From contig CBDAPE010000008.1 in the NCBI GenBank assembly GCA_965198325.1, forward strand, positions 1-27,813: 27,813 nucleotides of DNA. The letters are read 5' to 3'. This document shows positions 23,834 to 27,813 of the stretch, piece by piece (position 1 is the stretch's first letter; the number at the start of each line of letters is the position of its first letter). A program made the position numbers and the translations under genes. The DNA is from CBDAPE01 sp965198325. Lineage in GTDB: Bacteria > Pseudomonadota > Alphaproteobacteria > UBA828 > JAPUJA01. Below the pieces are notes generated by a model. The model was not told the origin of the DNA and ran no database searches. It saw only the letters and a list, made by a program, of their open reading frames with translations.

Positions 23834-23920
23834 AAAGGCCGAGGCGGGAGGGTGCCTCGGCCTTTGCAGGGCCTGGACAAGGGCTGTCTTGTCCAGGTGG
23901 TCGGAATTGTCCAATTGGAG
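23834..23920 (-). ncRNA. Repeat unit 3: putative minus-strand structured RNA
   Basis: Offset 197 bases from unit 2. The terminal hairpin AAAGGCCGAGGC / GCCTCGGCCTTT has perfect 12-base arms (23834-23865) with CTCCC in its eight-base loop; TTTCTT follows on the minus strand. The middle stem CCTGGACAAG / CTTGTCCAGG is perfect (23872-23897). The distal TGGTC element is at 23898-23902 with TTGGA opposite. The palindrome GTGACGCCCGTCAC (23960-23973) lies at an offset similar to the one upstream of unit 2. Confidence 0.45.
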
Positions 23921-23996
23921 TTTCCGTGGGTAGTTTCGCGCGTGGTGAGGCCCGGCGCTGTGACGCCCGTCACTGGGTCGACGCATGTCGGGATAC

Positions 23997-24081
23997 AAAA
24001 AACTGGCCGGAGCACAAGGCCCCGGCGGAATTGAAGACCAATCTTTCGGCAATCGGCCCACAGGGAGGAATAACGAACTAG
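23997..24081 (-). ncRNA. Putative anaerobox-controlled small RNA
   Basis: On the minus strand a class II-spaced FNR/FixK box and -10 (24088-24129) predict a start near 24081. The transcript would run about 85 bases: TAGTTCGTTATTCCTCCCTG at the 5' end with a CCTCCC stretch complementary to Shine-Dalgarno sequences, a central part, then hairpin GCCGGGGC / GCTCCGGC (one A-C mismatch, 24006-24026), and six Ts (23997-24002). No open reading frame of note. It may instead be the terminator and 3' UTR of the DUF6506-like gene ending at 24195. Confidence 0.5.
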
Positions 24082-24087
24082 GCACCC

Positions 24088-24129
24088 TTTATGACCCATC
24101 CGAAGGATTGGGAACTTGACCTAGATCAA
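24088..24129 (-). promoter_or_regulatory. FNR/FixK anaerobox plus -10 element
   Basis: TTGACCTAGATCAA (24116-24129 on the plus strand) differs from the canonical TTGATCTAGATCAA by one base. On the minus strand, CATAAA (24093-24088) lies 22 bases from the box, the spacing of a class II FNR-activated promoter. Reading on the plus strand instead would run antisense into the DUF6506-like gene. Confidence 0.6.
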
Positions 24130-24194
24130 TTCCGTGAAAATAATTTCACCACGGTAGAACGGGTCAACCGCAGGACCGTGACAGGCCGACCCGT

Positions 24195-24497
24195 CTAATT
24201 TGCGAAAATGGCGTAAACCCGATCGATCGATTCAGGCCCGTAGGCTACGCTGCCGACCGGAACGGCGTCGTCGATCGCCTCAATCAGCTTCGCCGTCCAG
24301 ATCGGGCCGAAGGCGCCGCACAGCTCGATCATCTGCACACCGTCGGCGACCAGGCGCCGGGCCGCATCGAGCCCCTGTTCCGGGTGGGAAATGCCGATCG
24401 TCGTCATCTTGAAAGCCGGCGACTGCATAATCTGGATATCCGTTTCAGGATCCAGGCCATCGCCCCTCACAATGAACCCAAACTTCGTCAACGCCAT
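24195..24497 (-). CDS. DUF6506-like small protein
   Basis: 100 residues from the ATG at 24497 (AGGGAGA upstream). It resembles the DUF6506 family as I recall it: MALTKFGFIVRGDGLDPETD, then a repeat-like VADGVQMIELCGAFGP and PVGSVAYGPESIDRVYA. Members are short alpha/beta proteins of unknown role, sometimes near oxidoreductases. The Cys in ELCGAFG is a conserved feature of the block. It follows the SRPBCC gene by 17 bases and is probably co-transcribed with it. The 113 bases below its stop hold only the anaerobox and the putative small RNA. Confidence 0.65.
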   Translation of the reverse strand: MALTKFGFIVRGDGLDPETDIQIMQSPAFKMTTIGISHPEQGLDAARRLVADGVQMIELCGAFGPIWTAKLIEAIDDAVPVGSVAYGPESIDRVYAIFAN

Positions 24498-24514
24498 AGC
24501 CGATCTCCCTCTCC

Positions 24515-24967
24515 TCAAACTCGCTCGCTCGAAATGCCGAGAATACGGCACGCCCCGTCAATGCAGTCTTGGACGAATTCGTCGACGGCCGCCTGGGCCC
24601 GTTCTTCGCTGACCCCCGCGAGGGGCTCGAACTCGGCAGAATAGGAATAGATGCAGCTTTCACCCGGCCCGTCGTCCTCGATGTGAAGGGTCCCACGGTA
24701 GCCCACGCCGTAGGCCATGCCCGGCACGTCGTTCACGGCTTCGATGACGTAGCTGAACCGGCGCGCCGCATCGTCGTAATGAACCAGCCGCTCGAGCAAA
24801 TAACCCGGACGTGACCCGTCCGGCGTGAGCTTGCGCACCCGCCCGCCCTCGAGCAACTCGCTGCCATGGGTCGTGCCGCTGATGTCCGGCAGACCGTTGA
24901 ACCGGCCCGCGACCCGCCAGACCCCCTCGGCCGGGCGGGCGAGCTTACGCGAGGACGAAGCCTTCAT
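24515..24967 (-). CDS. SRPBCC (START/Bet v1-like) family protein
   Basis: 150 residues, ATG at 24967 with AAAGGA upstream. Polyketide-cyclase/dehydrase-like helix-grip fold: VWRVAGRFNGLPDI at the start, GSRPGYLLERLVHYDD and FSYVIEAVNDVPGM strands, YRGTLHIEDDG, then a long C-terminal helix (AQAAVDEFVQDCIDGACRIL). Such proteins bind hydrophobic ligands or act as cyclases or co-factors. The ligand is unknown. First gene of a two-gene operon with the DUF6506-like gene. Confidence 0.75.
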   Translation of the reverse strand: MKASSSRKLARPAEGVWRVAGRFNGLPDISGTTHGSELLEGGRVRKLTPDGSRPGYLLERLVHYDDAARRFSYVIEAVNDVPGMAYGVGYRGTLHIEDDGPGESCIYSYSAEFEPLAGVSEERAQAAVDEFVQDCIDGACRILGISSERV

Positions 24968-25064
24968 TGCGCTGGTCCTTTCCCGGGCTTCCCCGACTGC
25001 TCAGAGCTTCGGACGAAATCATAGCAAACGCGTTGGCGGCTCAAAAGGCCGGCACGGACCTTCC

Positions 25065-25084
25065 GGTCGTCGCTCCGGACGACC
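25065..25084. promoter_or_regulatory. Inverted repeat GGTCGTC-N6-GACGACC
   Basis: Perfect seven-base arms about 50 bases upstream of the fusion gene, immediately followed by TATGCTA, which could be a -10. Candidate operator. It is the only structured element I see in the 165-bp gap. Confidence 0.35.
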
Positions 25085-25132
25085 ATATGCTAGGGTTTTT
25101 CGACATGCAACGAACAGATTGAGGCAGGGACG

Positions 25133-27370
25133 ATGGGCGCTGCGATATCGGGCACGCGCGACGCGTTTCGGGAGTCGACCCGCGCAGCGATGCAGCGCGG
25201 CGATTCGGCGCACGCCGTCGCCGACCTGAAGGCGGCGCTCGCGGTGACCGGCCCGGACGATCCCGACCTCAACGTCGAACTCGGGGTCGTTCTTGTCGCG
25301 GGTCGCAGGCTGGCCGAGGCCGAGGGATATTTCGATCGGGCGCTTGCCGTGGCACCCGAGTCGGGCGGCGCGTTACGCGGGCTCGGGCGGGTCAACGGCC
25401 TTCGAAGCGACTACGCCTCCGCGGCCGGCTATTACCAACGGGCGATTGCCCTGGAGCCCGACGATCCCATGTTATGGCGGGTTCTGGGCATCGCCCAGCG
25501 ACGGGCCGGCGACGTCGCCAAGGCAATTCCGTCGCTGGAGCGGAGCCTCGAACTCGACGCTGCCCAGCCGTTCGCCCATTTTCACCTGGGGCTCGCGCTC
25601 AAACGTCTCGATCGGTACGACGAGGCGCTGCGCCAGTTGCGCATGGCGCGAAAGCTCGCGCCCGACGACGTCTTCATAGAAGCGACCGAAGCCAGTGCGG
25701 TTCACGGGCACAACGCCATCTCCGGTGCACAGCGGGTCGGGCTTCACATGAACCAGCACTTTCATCATGCGTTGTTGCGGCCCCTCTTCGACCACCTGAT
25801 CGAGGGTCATGCGGCGCTGCTAACGGCCGACTCGATCGAACTCGCGGAATTCGACCCGGCCGTCGTCGTGGTTTGCGATTCTCAGGCCCGATCGCTGCGT
25901 CCCCAGATGCCCCGCGCGACCTTCGTCTATATTCGCCATGGCATGATCAGCAAGAATCACGGGCGGCGGATCGGGCGGTTCGCCGACTATGTCTGCGCCT
26001 CGAGTCCGGAGATGCGCGATCAGTTCATCGCCGCCGGAGTCAAGCCGGACCGTATCTGGATGACCGGCTTCGTTCAGACGGACCCGCTGTTTCACGCCGA
26101 TGCGCCAGCTCTCCCGATCGCCCCTCCACCGAATCGAAGGGTCGTCCTGTTTGCACCGACCTACACGCCGGCGCTGTCCTCGGCAGCGATGCTGGGCCCG
26201 GATTTCGCCAAGCTGATCCGAGGCGGACGGGACGACCTCTTCATTATCGTCAAGCCCCATCCCTTGAGTTTCGAGCGCAACCCCGAATGGCTGGACTGGT
26301 GGCGTCGACTCGCCGCCGATGAACCCACGCTCCATCTGGTCGACGACCCAGCGGCCGACGTGGCGCCCTACCTGCGTGCCGCCGATCTGTTGATTTCGGG
26401 CGTCTCGAGCGTCGCCTTTCAGTTTCTCGCACTCGATCGCCCCATCGTCCTGATCACGAACCCAGCGGCCGTCCGGGACGAAACAGCGTATGATCCCGAT
26501 GGAATCGAATGGCGCTGGCGCGACATGGCGGACACCGTCGAAACCATCGAGCATCTGGCCGCAGCGGTCGCCCGCGCCCTCGACCGTCCCGACGCTCGGT
26601 CCTCCGAATGCGCGGCCTATCGCCGGCGCTTGTTCGGCGAATTGACCGACGGACGAGCCGTTGCGCGGATTATCGAGAATATCGATCGTTTGGCGGCGCA
26701 GCCTGCGATGACCGCGCAGCCTCCGTCATCCGGCCAAATTTCGGCGCTGCTGCTCGCCGCAGGCCGCAGCGATCGCTTTGGCCGAGCCAAGGCGTTTCTG
26801 GAGTGGGACGGCCAGACATTGCTTCAGCGCGCCGTCGCTCAGCTGCGCCGGTTTTCGGAGGAAATTATCGTCGGGCTTCCGGCCGATGATGTCGAACGGC
26901 AGCAATTCGATCCGGCTCCCGACGTCGTCGTCATCGCCGGCGGCGCGCATCGCCAGGAGACCCTGGAGCAGCTTCTCGAACACGCGCATCGGCCCCAGCT
27001 TCTCATCCACGATGTCGCTCGCCCGTTCGCCACGGATCCCTTGTTCGAGCGCGAACTTCAATCGGCCGCGGCGGACCACGGGGCGGCCGCCCCCGCGCGC
27101 CCGCTCGACGATCGGGACGCCATCGCGCAGGCCGATGATGGGTACATGCGTAACGCGTTGCGCCGGGAGCGGATCGTTCGACTGCAGACCCCGCTGAGCG
27201 TGCCGCGTGACATCCTCGCGGATGCCTACGCGCAGGCCCGCGCCGCCGGCTGGATGGAGGACAGCACGCCCGCGCTCTTGCGACGCGCCGGTCACCCGGT
27301 GCGTCTGGTGGACGGTGAACCGGGTAACCGCAAGATCACCCACCCCCAGGACTGGCCGCCCGGGCGGTAA
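25133..27370 (+). CDS. TPR / CDP-glycerol-type phosphotransferase / IspD-type cytidylyltransferase fusion
   Basis: 745 residues from the ATG at 25133 (AGGCAGGGA upstream). Residues ~10-180 hold about five TPR repeats (NVELGVVLVAGRRLAEAEGY; YYQRAIALEPDDPMLWRVLG; HFHLGLALKRLDRYDEALRQ). Residues ~200-530 look like a CDP-glycerol:glycerophosphotransferase/TagF-type GT-B domain (IRHGMISKNHG, FAPTYTP, IVKPHPLSF, LLISGVSSVAFQFLALDRP). Residues ~545-745 match the IspD/TarI nucleotidyltransferases: LLLAAGRSDRFGRAKAFLEW with Arg and Lys, LIHDVARPF, LQTPLSV, AGHPVRLVDGEPGNRKIT with Lys. One chain could thus make a CDP-polyol and transfer its phosphopolyol to a glycan. Predicted cytoplasmic, perhaps membrane-associated. 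The fusion seen here is continuous, with no stop or frameshift. Confidence 0.82.
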   Translation: MGAAISGTRDAFRESTRAAMQRGDSAHAVADLKAALAVTGPDDPDLNVELGVVLVAGRRLAEAEGYFDRALAVAPESGGALRGLGRVNGLRSDYASAAGYYQRAIALEPDDPMLWRVLGIAQRRAGDVAKAIPSLERSLELDAAQPFAHFHLGLALKRLDRYDEALRQLRMARKLAPDDVFIEATEASAVHGHNAISGAQRVGLHMNQHFHHALLRPLFDHLIEGHAALLTADSIELAEFDPAVVVVCDSQARSLRPQMPRATFVYIRHGMISKNHGRRIGRFADYVCASSPEMRDQFIAAGVKPDRIWMTGFVQTDPLFHADAPALPIAPPPNRRVVLFAPTYTPALSSAAMLGPDFAKLIRGGRDDLFIIVKPHPLSFERNPEWLDWWRRLAADEPTLHLVDDPAADVAPYLRAADLLISGVSSVAFQFLALDRPIVLITNPAAVRDETAYDPDGIEWRWRDMADTVETIEHLAAAVARALDRPDARSSECAAYRRRLFGELTDGRAVARIIENIDRLAAQPAMTAQPPSSGQISALLLAAGRSDRFGRAKAFLEWDGQTLLQRAVAQLRRFSEEIIVGLPADDVERQQFDPAPDVVVIAGGAHRQETLEQLLEHAHRPQLLIHDVARPFATDPLFERELQSAAADHGAAAPARPLDDRDAIAQADDGYMRNALRRERIVRLQTPLSVPRDILADAYAQARAAGWMEDSTPALLRRAGHPVRLVDGEPGNRKITHPQDWPPGR

Positions 27371-27476
27371 CGGCCATATCACCAGCTTGTGACACTGGAC
27401 CTGCTCTAATCCCGCTACAGTTACATCGGACGGGTCCTTTCGGAGCCGCTCGTTTCGATCAATCAGGAGACCGAGA

Positions 27477-27737
27477 ATGACTGAACTCAGAACGACCGGG
27501 GTCGTGACCGCGATAACCGCCGCGGCACTTTTCGCAGCGGGAGCGCTGGTCCTGTCCTCGCCATCCACCCGGGCGGACGAAAGCGTGAAGTGCTTCGGGG
27601 TCAATGCCTGCAAGGGTCAGGGTCAATGCCGAACCACTCAGAACCAGTGCAACGGCCACAACAAGTGCGAGGGCAAGGGCTGGATAAAGATGGATTCGGC
27701 CGCAGCCTGCGAGGCCGAGGGTGGCAGAACCCGCTAA
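27477..27737 (+). CDS. bufA2: Bufferin-type (BufA2-like) cysteine-rich periplasmic metallophore precursor
   Basis: 86 residues, ATG with AGGAGA upstream. A signal peptide with hydrophobic core (VVTAITAAALFAAGALVL) probably ends near TRA-DE (residues 31-35). The mature part has six cysteines (39, 45, 51, 58, 64, 78) in KCFGVNACKGQGQC, NQCNGHNKCEGKGW and AACEAEGG. This pattern is that of bufferins, copper-binding peptides modified by an MNIO (DUF692, BufB) enzyme with a BufC partner. Those partners would be expected just downstream, beyond the window. I am fairly sure of the family and less sure of the subfamily. The last 76 bases show no other feature. Confidence 0.72.
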   Translation: MTELRTTGVVTAITAAALFAAGALVLSSPSTRADESVKCFGVNACKGQGQCRTTQNQCNGHNKCEGKGWIKMDSAAACEAEGGRTR

Positions 27738-27813
27738 CATCGCCGGTGAGCAGGCGCGCGACGGGCCTTCACCCCTCGGCTCCGGGCAAGTGGATCACCG
27801 ATTAATCGTAATT

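Noticed and set aside
23443..24027. CRISPR array
   Set aside because: Units are about 190 bases apart, repeats are imperfect hairpins, and no short direct repeats with uniform spacers or cas genes are present.
23425..24099. Small proline/arginine-rich open frames in the repeat array
   Set aside because: They run through GC-rich stems and terminator hairpins, have no ribosome site, and similarity between units is better explained by conserved RNA or DNA structure.

Overview
The window is GC-rich chromosomal DNA of an alphaproteobacterium. The evidence is the PII protein and codon use, the FixK/FNR-type boxes, the tRNA-His with encoded CCA, the GntR/FCD regulators and the IS21, IS256 and IS1595 insertion sequences. 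It resembles a free-living, possibly marine or Rhodospirillales-like metabolic generalist, but genus cannot be set from this window alone.

Layout. (a) 1-3.2 kb, minus strand: the 5' part of a trimethylamine-dehydrogenase-family flavoenzyme cut by the window edge, its probable GntR regulator, and tRNA-His(GTG). (b) 3.2-6.3 kb: a class I aminotransferase divergent from glnB (PII), which is coupled to an APH/choline-kinase-fold phosphotransferase, then a convergent cupin. (c) 6.5-16 kb: a catabolic island. It holds three tandem Rieske-oxygenase paralogues (the first has lost its Rieske domain and two Fe-binding histidines; the second and third share an almost identical 561-bp 5' half), a small unknown protein, a MetF-like reductase broken by an in-frame TGA, a PanB homologue with altered metal ligands behind an FNR-type box, a second GntR regulator, an SDR, an ABM-fold protein, a DUF6166-like protein, a thiol dioxygenase and a membrane fatty-acid-hydroxylase-like protein with a strong terminator. 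The mixture suggests oxidative dealkylation feeding one-carbon and sulfur metabolism, but the substrate is unknown. (d) 16.1-21 kb: an aldehyde dehydrogenase gene destroyed by a degenerate IS21 element, itself split by an IS256 element; the ALDH remnant also carries a nonsense codon and two frameshifts. (e) 21-23.4 kb: an intact IS1595-family element (25/27-bp inverted repeats, 8-bp target duplication) carrying three passenger genes, including a PIN-domain protein, in overlapping order with the transposase. (f) 23.4-24.2 kb: no protein gene. It holds three repeated, heavily structured units plus a fourth hairpin; each is followed by a U-tract on the minus strand, and the fourth lies behind a near-perfect anaerobox. 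These look like tandem small RNAs. (g) 24.2-27.8 kb: DUF6506-like and SRPBCC proteins, a three-domain TPR / CDP-glycerol-type transferase / IspD-type cytidylyltransferase fusion, and a small bufferin-type (BufA2-like) cysteine-rich metallophore precursor.

Most worth a second look: the anaerobox-driven small RNA and neighbouring hairpin array, the cytidylyltransferase-transferase fusion, the IS1595 passenger module, and the Rieske cluster in which one half of the gene is homogenised while the catalytic half diverges. All family assignments rest on recalled motifs and translation by eye; no database search was possible.
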